A stretch of 64,000 bases of DNA from Allomyces macrogynus ATCC 38327 (lineage: Eukaryota; Blastocladiomycota; Blastocladiomycetes; Blastocladiales; Blastocladiaceae): positions 151,710 to 215,709 of the forward strand of contig GG745343.1 in NCBI GenBank assembly GCA_000151295.1. Direction: 5' to 3'. The translations under genes and the position numbers were made by a program. Every line of letters starts with the position of its first letter. Within the stretch, counting starts at the first letter, position 1. Shown here one piece after another: positions 44,915 through 55,981 of this stretch. A model generated the notes under the pieces. The model was not told where the DNA came from. It saw only the letters and a list, made by a program, of their open reading frames with translations, and ran no database searches.

Positions 44915-46246
44915 TTACTCGGACGCAATCGACGTGCTCGATCCGGCGGTGCGGGGCCGGCCCGCCGACGTGCGCCGCCCTCGCCCAACGCCGGGCTCGA
45001 GCACAATACTGCTGCGATCGATCACAGCCTCCGACTCGGCATAGCCCAAGAGCTCGGCGACTTCAGCGCTCTGGTGCCCCATGATCAGGCGCAACTCAGC
45101 GGCTGAGTAGTTGACGAGCCCCTTGCCGACCGTGACAGGGTCAGTGAGCTGCGTCTGGTCCGTGATGAAGCGCAGTGCGGTGCGGTCAGCCGTGTTCGAG
45201 ACGGCGACAATGGTCACGGCCTGCGTCGCAGCAAATTGACCAATAACGCCCACGATCCCGGCAGGGAACAGCGACGCGCGGTGGTCGGCGAGCGCGTTCA
45301 TGGCGCCCATGTCGACGATAACGGTGCCGGCAGGACGCAACCCGTGTCGAATCCACCACTTGCGGTCCGGGAGTGGCGCCGATTCTTGCGGAGGAACAAA
45401 ACGCGTGCCGAGAAGATGCGAAACGGCCTTGACTTCGTCACCGACGTTACCCACAACGGCGGGAGCAGGCAGCGGCTGCGTCATGGCCTCAATCAGATCG
45501 CGCGGGCGCTGCGCGTTTAAAATTACGGTGGTGACGCCTGCGGCAGTCGCGAGCTCCGCGGCGACGAGCTTGGTCTCCATGCCGCCGGTCCCAACCGACG
45601 ATCCAGCGCCGGCCGGGACCTTGACTTGCTCGCGAAGCGCCAGCAGGTCACGTACGACGCGCACGGGTTTCGCGGCCGGGTTGGTGCGCGGGTTATCCGT
45701 GTAGAGCGCGTCCACGTCGGTGAGCAAAAACAGCCACTGCGCCGCGACCATGCGCGCGACCACGGCCGAGAGCGTGTCGTTGTCGCCAAACTTGATTTCG
45801 GCCACCGACACGGCGTCGTTTTCGTTGACGACGGGCACCATGCCCATTTCGAGCAGCTCGCGCAGCGCATTGCACGCGTTCAGGTACCGGTGCCGGTCAG
45901 CCACGTCGCCGCGCGAAATCAAGATTTGCGCGACTTGCACGTCAAAGGGGGAAAAGAGGGCCGTGTACTGCGCCATGAGTTGCGCCTGGCCAATGGCCGC
46001 GAGCGCCTGGAGACGCGCGAGTTTCTTGGGGCGCGTGGCCTCGTTGGTCGCGCGCAGGCCGACGCCAATGGCACCGGACGTGACGAGGACGACGCGGTGG
46101 CCAGCCTCGCGCAGTGCGACGATCGTCTCGACGAGCGCGGCGAGCAAGGCGAGCCGAGGGCGGTGCGTGACCTCGTCACAGATCGACGAGGTGCCGACCT
46201 TGATCACGACGGTTTGCGCGCTGCTGGATTGAGAATTACTGGCCAT
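44915..46246 (-). CDS. PRO1: Glutamate 5-kinase (first step of proline synthesis)
   Basis: A single exon of 443 aa. It phosphorylates L-glutamate to glutamyl-5-phosphate in the cytosol and is usually feedback-inhibited by proline. The amino-acid-kinase domain starts with VVIKVGTSSI and includes LVTSGAIGVGL, VPVVNENDAVSV, KFGDNDTLSA and LLTDVDALYT. GTGGMETKLVAAELA marks the substrate end. A C-terminal PUA domain is present (ASLFPAGIVGVIGQF). It lacks the fused glutamyl-phosphate reductase of plant and animal P5CS, so it is the fungal/bacterial layout. The start MASNSQSSS was chosen because upstream in-frame sequence has no family similarity. It is divergent from the channel gene. Confidence 0.94.
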   Translation of the reverse strand: MASNSQSSSAQTVVIKVGTSSICDEVTHRPRLALLAALVETIVALREAGHRVVLVTSGAIGVGLRATNEATRPKKLARLQALAAIGQAQLMAQYTALFSPFDVQVAQILISRGDVADRHRYLNACNALRELLEMGMVPVVNENDAVSVAEIKFGDNDTLSAVVARMVAAQWLFLLTDVDALYTDNPRTNPAAKPVRVVRDLLALREQVKVPAGAGSSVGTGGMETKLVAAELATAAGVTTVILNAQRPRDLIEAMTQPLPAPAVVGNVGDEVKAVSHLLGTRFVPPQESAPLPDRKWWIRHGLRPAGTVIVDMGAMNALADHRASLFPAGIVGVIGQFAATQAVTIVAVSNTADRTALRFITDQTQLTDPVTVGKGLVNYSAAELRLIMGHQSAEVAELLGYAESEAVIDRSSIVLEPGVGRGRRTSAGRPRTAGSSTSIASE

Positions 46247-46991
46247 GGTGCTTGCTGTTGGTGCTTGCGGTGGTCTGTGCACGGATTGGTGCTGCTTGGT
46301 GCTGCTGCTCCTCGCTGGTAAGGGGACGGCGCGTCCTTGTATTGACCCGTTGAGAGAGTAGTGCGCGGGTCGCAAGCAGTAGTCATCAGGAGCGTCGTCG
46401 TTAGCGTCGTCGACGTTGTGAGCGACTTTGCGACCCTGAAAGCATCGTTCGCTGGCAGGAGAAGAGAGGGGCGACATCAAAATCAAATGAGCGTGAGTCA
46501 GGGCGCAGCATCGATGACATGATCGTTATTTTCGCCGCATCACTATCACCGTTTCGCCCAGTACGCTCCATTTGCATATCACCCCGCGACCTTGTCAGCG
46601 ACGTCGAGATGTAAAACCCCCCACCAACTCCCCCGGAAACGCTCGAGACTTGCTGCAATTTGCGCCGCGCCTCACGTTCACGTTATTGGACACCGCGTCA
46701 GCCGGCTCGGCTCGCTCTGCCCCTACGCACGTCCCTCACCACGCCTTGCCACCACGTACCGCCCCCCGCTCAGTGAGCCCCTCACGTCGGATCCCTCGCT
46801 TTCACGGCGTGCACCTGGCTCGCGTGTGTGAACCGGCACGACCTCGATCGACCCCAGGGGCGGCAACACGCGCTTACTGAGCCGGCGGCGATAGACCACA
46901 GACAACATTCAGCTTCTGCCGCAATACCATTCTTGGCGGGGTTGGGACGCGACCACTCGGCGTGCGTCGGCCGTCGGCTCATGTTGCCGCC
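46247..46991. promoter_or_regulatory. Divergent spacer (glutamate 5-kinase / cNMP-gated channel)
   Basis: This 745-bp head-to-head spacer is expected to hold both promoters. No TATA box, repeat or extra gene was recognised. Confidence 0.45.
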
Positions 46992-49900
46992 ATGGCAAAA
47001 CCTGACCGGAAACCGCCATTTGAATCTGCGCGGCTGCCGCTCATCGTGGCCACATCGTCGCTCGCAGCAGCCGAGTCAACAACGACCACCGACGCGAGAA
47101 CGCTCGCGCGGTCCATGCCGCCATTTGACCAGATGCGGTCTGAGGACCTCCCACCACCGTCGCCGCCATGGCACGACCGCGTTGCTGAGTGGGCCGAAGT
47201 CACTCGGATCACGGTTGTCAACGCTCTGCGACGCGTCGTGCTCGTACCAGAAACGCGTGCCGCCACAATCTGGCCCATGATCGTCATGGTTGCGGCCGTC
47301 GTGCAGGCCATTATTGTCCCGTACGAGGCCGCGTTCGAGGCCGATACGGTGCCCGCTACCGTCGCTGTCGACCGCATCGCGTGGGTCATCCTGTGGATCG
47401 ACGTGGCGCTCGGGTTCCGCACAGCCTTTGTCAACGCCGACGGCCAAGTGATCACGGATCCGCGCGCCATGGCTCGGCACTATCTGCGCTCGTGGTTTGC
47501 GTGGAACGTTGTGGCCAACTTCCCGCTCGAATTCTTCCCGGCCGACCACGACGCGGCGCATGCGCTCCGGCTCAACCGCGTGCTCGCGCTCGGCAAGGCC
47601 ATTGGCTGGATTCGGGCCGAGGAAATGAAACTGTCCGGGTCGCTGCTCGTCCAGGTCTACAAGTTTTTGCTCATGCTCGTCATGATCGTGCACTACTATG
47701 CGTGCATTTGGTGGCGCTTTGGGATCCCGGAAGTGCCGGGCCAGATTACGTGGTCGACGGCCGACCCGGCCAATCCGGACGCGATCGATCTGCACACGCC
47801 CGCGATGAACGAGAAGAAGACGGTTCAGTACATCAACTCGGTGTATTGGGTGCTCAACAGTACGGCAAATCTCGATGGTTTGGACGTGGGTCTTGCCCAA
47901 AAAGCTGACGCGCGTTTGCTCTCCTCAAGTCTTGACCGTCCCGGGCTACGCCGACCTCGAGGTCCCGACTTTTGACGAAAAGATCCTCGGCCTCGTCATG
48001 TTCCTGTCAGCACTCGTCGTCTTTGGCTACGTGACGGCCTCGGTCACGTCGATCTTGGCCAACCGCGACTCGCAGCGGTCGCGATACCAGCAAAAACTGC
48101 TCTCGGTGCGCCAGTACATGGACCACAATAACTTTGACGACTCGACGCGCAAGCGCGTCGCCAACTATTACGATTACCTGTTCAAGCGGTCCAAGGGAAT
48201 CGACGCAAAAACCATCTTTGCCGACTTGCCGACCACGTTCCAGGCCGAGCTCGCGCTCGGGATCAACGGGCACATTATCTCCAAGGTACCGCTGTTCCAG
48301 GATACCGAGATTGGGTTCATGCGCATGCTGGCGCTCGCGCTGCAGCCGGTGCTGTTCTTGCCGAACGAGTATGTCGTGAAAAAGGGCGATATCGGGTCGG
48401 AGATGTTTTTGTACGTCCCGCACCAATCGACGACCATCTCTTCGCCGTTTTGCTCTGCGATCTGACCTTGCCAAATTGGCTTGTCGTGCCCGCGTTGCAG
48501 CATCCACAAGGGCCGCGTCGACGTGGTCAGCGAGGACGGGTCGCAAGTGTTTGCGTCCATGCACGAAGGCTCTTTTTTCGGCGAAATCGCGGTACACATT
48601 CGTGAGCGGTTCATCTTCCGCATTTCCATCACCCCGAACTCACGACATTCCGACAACTTCGTTCATTTGTAGCTCGTACGTTCATCAGAGCAACAGGCGG
48701 TGCCGCCGTTGCAAACAAGGCTCACCTCGGCTCACCTTCCGCCCACCGAATCGGTAGTTCTTCTCGCGCCCGCGTACGGCCAGCATCCGCGCGGCCACTT
48801 ACACCGACATCTACGTCCTGTCCAAGGCCAACCTCGAGGAAGTTTTGACGTTTTACCCGGCCGTAAAGGAACGCATCTTGCGCGCGGCGCAGGAACGGCT
48901 CAAGGAGAACGAGAACCGGCAACGGCTGCAGGCCGAGCAGCAGCGACTGCGGGAACAGTCCATGTCGCGGCCCAACACGACCGATACCACCATGCTGCGA
49001 CCCGACGAAGCCACGGTCATATCCGCCGCGCCGCCGCCGTCGGCAACCGAACAGGCAGTTGTGGGCGCGACGGCCCCGGTACAACCGACAAGCATGGCTT
49101 CGACTTCGGCGCTCGCGGCGGCAGCACCGCCAGAAATCACCGTGACCATGTCAACGTCCTCGCTCAAGGCCCAGGGTCGTGCGTGGGGCGACGGCGCGCC
49201 CAGGCCGTCGTTGCGCGACGCGTCGGCGCGTAACTCGCGGCTCCAGCAACTCGGCGCGTCGGTCGACGAGGAACTCGGCCAAATCACGCTGCCGGACTCG
49301 ATGTACGCGATGCGCGTCGTCGCCGACAACAAGCAAGGGTCGCTGAGTCTCGCATCGCTGCACACAAGCGACGCCGGCAGCAGTGGCGGTGGAAGCAGCG
49401 GGAGCAGCAGCGGTGTTTTACCACGCGCGCCGCGCACTGACCGTCGCAGTCTGCGCGCGGGCCGAAAAATGGGTTCGGGCCGGCGGTTGAGTTCCGGCAG
49501 CACGCGATCTGCGGGCAGCGGGCGTGACGCGTCGTCGGCGAGTTTGGCGCTCTTGCGTGAGTCGATTATGCGGTCGATGCACGCGTCGGCGTCGATGGGG
49601 TCCCAGGTGCAGCAGCGGCCGCTGCCGCCGGCTCCGCCACCACCGCCCGACGTCTCGCACGAGCCGGGGACCAAGCGCGCGACCAAGGCTGGCGCGTCTA
49701 TTTCGCATGGGCAGCTCCCGGACCCCCGCGCTGGTCCGGCCGCTGCCGCGTCGGTGGCTGCGGTCGAGGCGCCGATGCAGTTGCGGGTCGTGGACAGGAT
49801 CCCAACGACGCGCAGCATGTTCAATTCGTTTGCCGGATTCGCGACCGCGGCGGGGTCACTGGCCGCGTCGGCGACGCGCGTCTGGCCACCAGGTGGGACA

Positions 49901-50328
49901 GGCGCGGGGCAAGGAAGCCCAGTGCGTGGTGGAGGGAGTGCCGGGAATGTGGTTCCGCCGCGACGATTCGAGGTGCTTTACAGCCAGTCGAGCGAGCCGG
50001 CCGATCCGCAGGACTCGGGTAGCACCACGGGCACGGCCACGACCACCACGACCAGCAGCATACCTGGCCCGGCCCCACGCGTGGGGATCACGTCGAGGGG
50101 TACTTCCAGGGAAGCCGTCACGAGCATGTCGCCGACGACCGTCGGCTCACCGCGGACCGACGCGACAGGCACGGGCGTCTACACGTCCATGTCGATGGCC
50201 GAGCTCGCTGTGCACCATCCGCTCCAGGCTCAGGTCGACGATATCGCTGACGACGAGGATGGGGCCGACTACATTGACGAGACCGACGACGAGGGCGATA
50301 TTAATGACGACGACGAGGGCGATATTAA

Positions 50329-50416
<88 letters not shown>

Positions 50417-50851
50417 CAAGTGCCGCTGTCGCGCGGGAGTCTCATGTCGTCGAGCGGGAGTGAGCGGACGCAGATGCCCATGCACCGGCCCACGCTCGCG
50501 GCCACACCACCGCGGCTCGCGTTTGCCGCCGCGCAAGGTGCGCACGCCGCCCGGCAACATCACACAGGCAGCGCGCAACATTGGGCGTCTGGAAGCAGAA
50601 AATCGAGCTCGTCCTCGTTGGCGCTGAGAGTAATACCGGCGTCGGCGAAACGTCAGTCCACCGTCGATGCGTCCTCACCTGTCGTGCGGCGGTCGGCGGC
50701 AGCGCGAGGTGCACCGTACCGGTCCGACGGGATGCTGCTCGCGGTGTTCACTGGGCAACGAAAGCGATCAGTGTCGGCGGCCGCCGCGCTTGGGTCCAGA
50801 GACGACCATTCGGCCATGACGACCATCCCAAGGACAGCGTCTCGCTCATAG
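46992..50851 (+). CDS. Cyclic-nucleotide-gated cation channel (CNG/HCN superfamily)
   Basis: Exons are 46992-47859, 47930-48410, 48501-48591 and 48758-50851 (1177 aa). S1 begins near residue 93 (IWPMIVMVAAVVQAIIV). S4-like arginines follow (ALRLNRVLALGKAIGWIRAE), then S5 (KFLLMLVMIVHYYACIWW) and a pore helix and filter spliced as VYWVLN-ILTVPGYADLEV. S6, a C-linker (YMDHNNFDDSTRKRVANYYD) and a cyclic-nucleotide-binding domain complete the core. Its phosphate-binding cassette is GSFFGEIA-FFSRPRTASIRA. The long C-terminal half is disordered, Ser-rich, with 29 Asp in a row. Blastocladiella has a cGMP-gated K+ channel that works with a rhodopsin-guanylyl cyclase in zoospore phototaxis; orthology here is inferred. 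The ATG has a GCCGCCATGG context. Confidence 0.88.
50330..50416 (+). repeat. (GAC)29 trinucleotide repeat encoding poly-Asp
   Basis: Twenty-nine uninterrupted GAC codons lie in the channel's C-terminal tail. Two imperfect GAC/GAG units (DDEGDIND) precede them. Such tracts vary in length by slippage. Confidence 0.9.
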
Positions 50852-51844
50852 CGTTCCGGCGGCAGGGGAGGTGGGGGAACTGGGGAGGACCGGAGTATTG
50901 AACTTGCGCGCTTACTTCCGTCGGTGCTGGATTGATACGTTTCGGGGAGATTCGTTGACTGGCGGTTATATATGGTTTGGATTCGGTTTTCACTCACAAA
51001 GAAGTGATCTTTGAGGCCCGAGTTGTGTTGTGACCCACGACGCTTTTCGTGATGCCAACGGCGGACGGGAGACTCGAAATCGTTGATCAGGTGAGGGCCG
51101 GATTTGAGCGCATTTGTCCCCCATTCAACCCGCCAGCAACCACCTCCTCAAAAATGGGCTTCTCCTCTAAACGTACAAGGAAATCCGTCTCAAGCAAAAG
51201 CGTACGAAGACAGGTTGTCAAAGGGACTACTCTCGCCCCCATCATACAGTCAGGTCAGGTTCTCCTTGAGGCCGAGGGGTGGGTTGTCGGCGCACTCCGA
51301 TTAAGAAACTGCGGGGCCCGTGGAATACTCGCGGTGCACAGCGACCGCCGCGAGCTACAAGTGGCACAGGGAAGCCGCGGTCGGACCCTCCGCCGCCCCT
51401 CTTACGTTTTGGCCCATTTCGGTTCGTGGTACGCATGGTCGTGAGCTGCAATATCAACACAACAATCACATACATCAGCCATGCTTTCCCGGCTCCTCTT
51501 CTGCCTTGCGTGTTGCAGTCCGTTCCCGGATACGATCGCGGATTTCGTCTGCACCTGCAGCGGCAAGAAACAACGTATCCAAATTGCTTTCAATTCGGAA
51601 ATATCAAATGTGCTATAAGCTTCACAGTGTTTGGGCCAAGTGGTAACGGAAAAGGCTCCACTTTCGAAGCAACTTTTTTCACCAGCGCCAACGCGATGCG
51701 TCTTGGAATCGAGCAACCGGGTTTGATTGACAATAAATAACAGTCGACACGCCCGCTCTACGCTGTTCTTTGCTCGGCAGCAGGTTCAGCTCTCACGCCC
51801 GAACTCAAATTGTTGACGTGGACTTTGCCCCACCACCAGCAACC
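50852..51844. other. Intergenic with dispersed-repeat copy 1
   Basis: It follows the channel gene. It contains repeat copy 1 (51147-51415) and otherwise only short frames. 51415-51844 shows nothing recognised. Confidence 0.4.
51147..51415. repeat. Dispersed repeat, copy 1 (direct, flanks GRDP-like gene)
   Basis: It is similar over its whole length to 54131-54405 in the same orientation. Both contain GAAGACAGGTTNTCAAAGGG and ACTCTCGCCCCCATCATACA. They diverge by scattered substitutions and small indels. On the minus strand both encode a short frame ending EPDL(T/A)V. It could be a SINE-like element or a terminal repeat. Confidence 0.65.
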
Positions 51845-53551
51845 ATGTCCTCCATGGCTGCCACCCAAGTTCCAAACAACCACTTGCTGCAGGACTGGTC
51901 TGTCAGCGACAACTATGAAGTGACGCTGCCACCGCGACAACACCGCACGAGAGAGAAATGACAGCGCTCGCGGATAAGGTCGCTGCGTCCGTCAAGGAAC
52001 AGAGCGCCGTCAACGAGAAGGTGCCAACGAAACTCGTCGATGCAATCGACGAGCACACGGCCAATGCCGTGTCGCGCGACATGATCATTGCGCACACGCT
52101 TCTGCTCACCGTGTTCCACCACTGACTGCTTGATGACAGGAACGAGATCAAGGACCTGTATGTGCTTTGACCTTCCCGCTCATTCAAAGCATACCTTGCA
52201 AAAGAGACGCGTCTCACCGATCGTCATTCCTACATAGTGCGCTCTTATGCGCTGGCGAGACGCACCACCCGCTTACATGGATTCGGTCGTCAAGGCGGCC
52301 GCCACGGACGCATCGATCCTCGAGAATCCGCCGCTCCTGCCACTCGACGTGGCGCTGGTCTGGCTTGCGCATGTGGTACGCGACAGCCCATCGCCAGGAC
52401 TCGTCTCCTTTTTCCAGCTCCTGACATGCGTCTTCAATTGGCACGAAATCTCCATAGTTGAGCCCGGTTTGCTACGCCGACGACATGGGCCGCCGCTATG
52501 GCCCGACGATGATGATCGTCACTTTTCCGCTGATGCGTTTGGTGCGTTTCACTCGCGTTTTTATCGCTCATCATGGTAATACTTTCTCGGCAATGCTTCT
52601 AACCTCTTCTATTAATCTCCACCAGGCCAAGATGCTCTCAGGCAACAACGAGGACGTGGCCACGGCCCACGCGTTCTGGATGGCCAACCTGCCCGGCGGC
52701 CAGCCGTTTGACCTGACGCCCGCCAACATCGAGGAATCCAAGGTGATGGGCGCGTTCGTGTGCCCGTTGTGCGAGACCAAGCTGTCGCTGGCCACGGTCG
52801 AGTACGCGGCGTTCCGTCTGCACAAGCAGACGCACATGTGCGCGTCGTGCACGATGGAGTTCACGGCCGAGCATGCGGCCGTGCACCGGTTCTTGACGAT
52901 CGTCAAGCGCGGGACACTCGCAGCCATCGCGGTACGCAACTCCACCCAACGACGCTCATGTTTGCAGGTAAGGACTGCGACAATACCGCCGACACTGCTA
53001 CGCTCCTCGACCCAGCCGTTTGGGCCATGCATGTCTCGGCTCTCCCGGCTCTGGCGTCAAGGGATGTCGTGCAGTCGACCGTCTACAAGCCCACTGCGGC
53101 CGCGACCAAGGACTTGCTCTTGCCGCCCGGCAACCAGCGTCAGTTCAGTCTCGTCTTGCGCGTGTACGAGGACGTGACAACGGGCCCGTGGTCCATGGAC
53201 CTGGTGTGTGCCGTGCAATGGCAGCGCCGCTTTTCGGCCAAGCTTGCGCATATTGTTGACGCGGGCGCGCATTCCGTCTACCATTTTCACACCGAGGCGC
53301 TCGTCCAGTACCCCAAGTTCTTGGCCGCCATGACCACGCGGCCGTCGACGTTGCTCGTCCCGACCACGGAAATCGATCTCGCTTGGAACATGCACCAGGT
53401 GGCGCCCACCGTGTATGCTGCGCACACGTCCGCGCTGGTTGGCACGGTGGCTCACCATGACGACTCGGACAACAAAGTCTCCGAGTCGCGTCTGGCACAG
53501 AGCGCCAACGCCATGCCAGCGCTGTGGATGCAATTATTTGGAGAGGCCTAA
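51845..53551 (+). pseudogene. GRDP-like (DUF1399) gene with a damaged 5' half
   Basis: Plant and fungal GRDP proteins carry repeated segments of the type PxxDIDLxWHxHQLxPxxY. Two are visible here. LPLDVALVWLAHV is spliced (donor at 52368) to LSPVCYADDMGRRYGP, and PTTEIDLAWNMHQVAPTVYA lies near 53370. Between them is a Cys-rich stretch (FVCPLCETKL ... THMCASCTMEF). The 5' part is broken: the piece starting at 51958 (VSRDMIIAHTLLLTVFHH) meets an in-frame TGA at 52123, is out of frame with the ATG at 51845, and the junction near 52930-52970 needs a frame change. The second half could still be expressed. A related fragment sits at 61920-62714. Function is unknown. Confidence 0.6.
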
Positions 53552-54612
53552 CATCGGCCCAACGTGTCGTGCGCCATGGGCGCCATGTTTGATACCGTAG
53601 AGACTGGCATATTGATCAAAGGCGAGGGGTTTGGCTTGGGCGGCGCTTGTTGGACTGGCAGCGACCAGCAGCAGGCCCAGTGCGGCTACTCTGGTGGCCG
53701 CAGCGACAATAAGCTAGCCGGGTGTACGATTTGCCGTTGGTGCATTTGGCCGTCCGAGGAATAGGGTGAGTTCGTGGCATATCCGATGGCAGGTTGCTGC
53801 GGTCATTAGGCGGAAGTGCTATTCCTTGCAAGTGTAGCATTTGAATTTCACAATCCAATACCTCGTCTCTGTTGGCGCTGATACCTTGACGTGGGAGATG
53901 CGTGCCAAACGTCCACTGATCTTGATTTGCAGTGGACAACGTGCACAGGTGCGCTTACTTCAACAAGACGATAGGCACGGCGGCGCTGCATACGTAGTGG
54001 AGAAGAAAGGGCGCGGTGCTCTCGTCGGCGTTGGGTGGTTGCGATTGAGCGGCTTGCGTTCGTGTCGAAAAGATGAAAAGAGGGAGGCCAAACCAGACAG
54101 ACATAGCTGCGCATGAATCCCAACATCGCCTTCTCAAAATGAACTGCCGCCCCTCTATAAGTATAAGAAATCCATCCCAAACAAACACGCACGAAGACAG
54201 GTTATCAAAGGGACTACTCTCGCCCCCATCATACAGCCAGGTCAGGTTCACCTTGGGGCCGAGGGGAGTGGGTCGGCGCACTACCGCGGGGCCTGTGGGA
54301 TACTCGCGGCGCCCAGCGACAGGAAGTGCCGTGATTTGCAAGCGGCACAGGGAAGACGCGGTGGCCGGACCCTCCGCTGGCCCCCTTGCCTTTTGTCGGC
54401 TTGAATAGGTGATGATTACGGTTGGAGTGTTTGGCCTGATGTGCTGTCTCGGCTCGGCTTTCTCTGTGCTGTCGGCGAAATGAATGGAATGAGCACAATC
54501 CGGCTGGGTGTTGCAGAAGGCGCTCCTGACAAGCCAGTCGAACCAGGCGGACCGTGATAGAAAAACAGCGGCACTATTCTGCCCATGTTGCACTCCCACC
54601 ACACCCAATTAT
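53552..54612. other. Intergenic with dispersed-repeat copy 2
   Basis: This 1.06-kb spacer is convergent between the GRDP-like gene and the RbfA-like gene. It holds repeat copy 2 and short frames of no recognised family. Confidence 0.4.
54131..54405. repeat. Dispersed repeat, copy 2
   Basis: This is the same-orientation partner of 51147-51415. Starts are 2984 bp apart, with the damaged GRDP-like gene between them. Confidence 0.65.
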
Positions 54613-55220
54613 CTACGCCAGCAAATCGATCTGCGGCTCAACGCCCCCGCGGGGCCGTCCCGTCCTCGCTGGTCCGCCCATCTCCGTTGGCTTGACCGCG
54701 TCCAGTTCGCCGACACCACCCTGCTGCGCCTGGAACGTTTCAAACGCCTCGGCCATGACGCGCTCATTCTCGACAATATCCATGAGCAAGTCGAGACTCG
54801 TATCGCGGCGCATGAACGTGATCTTGGGCATTTCGTTCTTGCGCAGCCGCAGCTTGTGACGCAACGCGGCCTTGACCGACTTGGCCGTCGCCTCGAGCTG
54901 CGTGACCATATATTCCTAAATGCTCCGAATCCGGTCAGCGAGCGGCGACTGGCAACAGAAGTGGAATACATGGTGCGTACATTGTCGAGCAACACGACCG
55001 TGTCGAGGTCCTCATTTGGCACCCACCAAATGGTCACGTTGCCCGACGCGGCCACGGTCACGCGGTCGACACGCCAGGAACTGTCGGCCGGGTGGTCGGT
55101 CGAGGCCATGGCGAGTCCCGCGGCCGGGTCGTAGAGAATGTCGTGAATCGCGCGCGACACGCGCTGTGCGAGCTTCTTGGAGAATTGCGGCGTGTCGTTG
55201 CGGCGCGAGTTGGCGGCCAT
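54613..55220 (-). CDS. RbfA-like ribosome-binding factor (probably mitochondrial)
   Basis: Exons are 55220-54981 and 54915-54613 (180 aa). RbfA proteins have a KH-like fold and help mature the small ribosomal subunit; eukaryotic forms act in mitochondria or plastids. The order of elements fits. FSKKLAQRVSRAIHDIL is the first helix, and a strand pair with WRVDRVTVAASGNVTIWWVP follows. The segment AALRHKLRLRKNEMPKITFM then DTSLDLLMDIV corresponds to the conserved LR-x-LRxxPxLxF and D-x-S motifs. No clear presequence is seen, and a Gly/Pro-rich tail ends it. The intron uses a GTACGC donor. Confidence 0.75.
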
Positions 55221-55306
55221 GGTGGGCGCGATGAGAGCGAGGCCCGGCGGCTACGTGAAGCAGAGGTTGTCAACTCGGAGGCCAGCAACGCGTGAATGGG
55301 CGGCGG

Positions 55307-55657
55307 TCAACGAACAGGTGGTGGTGGGTCCTTGAGCCGTTTCTCGCGCTTGAGCTGCCGCTTGGTCGGAATAAAGTAGTCCTTGAACTTGCCGGGCACA
55401 TGGTACTCGTCAAGCACGCCCTGCACGTTCGGATGCTCCTCGACCCATTCGCGGTCTACGAATGATGCACAATGAGGGCCCAAATCGTTGTCGAAGCGTC
55501 ATGGCTCTATTGCGCTACCATGCTTGCAAACGTTGAACGTCATGGCCGGCGCGGGAGTGCGGAAGGCCCTTGCAGTGGTTGAGGTCGGGTTCGCTGATCC
55601 GGCGAGCGGAATTTGGCGGGCCACAGCCACTATGGTGCTGAACATTCGGGAGGACAT
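55307..55657 (-). CDS. Small mitochondrial-type protein of unknown function
   Basis: Exons are 55657-55519 and 55455-55307 (95 aa). The N-terminus (MSSRMFSTIVAVARQIPLAG ... TTARAFRTPAPAMTF) looks like a mitochondrial presequence. The mature part is basic and compact (REWVEEHPNVQGVLDEYHVP, then FKDYFIPTKRQLKREKRLKD). Such proteins are often mitoribosome or respiratory-complex accessory subunits; I do not recognise a specific one. The intron has a GTAGCG donor, and removal keeps one frame to the TGA. It lies 86 bp upstream of the RbfA-like gene on the same strand, and its start is divergent from CDKAL1. Confidence 0.6.
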
Positions 55658-55981
55658 GGTTTGCTGGCACTGCGACGAGCGATTCTCGCCGGTTGATGGT
55701 TGATGGTGGTTTGGTCGTTTTCTAAATTTCTGCGTCCATCAATTAGGATAAGCCGGAATACCGCAGCACGAGCAACACGCAGCAACATGGCCGAAGAAGA
55801 AGCACACTGAAATGACTTGGACCTGATCAACGGCACATTTTTGCTCCGAGCGATTTTGACGTTGACGTTGACGTTCCAATCCATTTTCATTTGGACCGTG
55901 CGCAAACGGCCCGTTAAGACCTAACTGGACGCAATCAAATCAGCACGGGCAACGAGGATCACAGCATCGCCGACTTGCCCG
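55658..55981. promoter_or_regulatory. Divergent spacer (small mitochondrial protein / CDKAL1)
   Basis: This 324-bp head-to-head spacer holds both promoters. No TATA box is seen. Confidence 0.4.
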
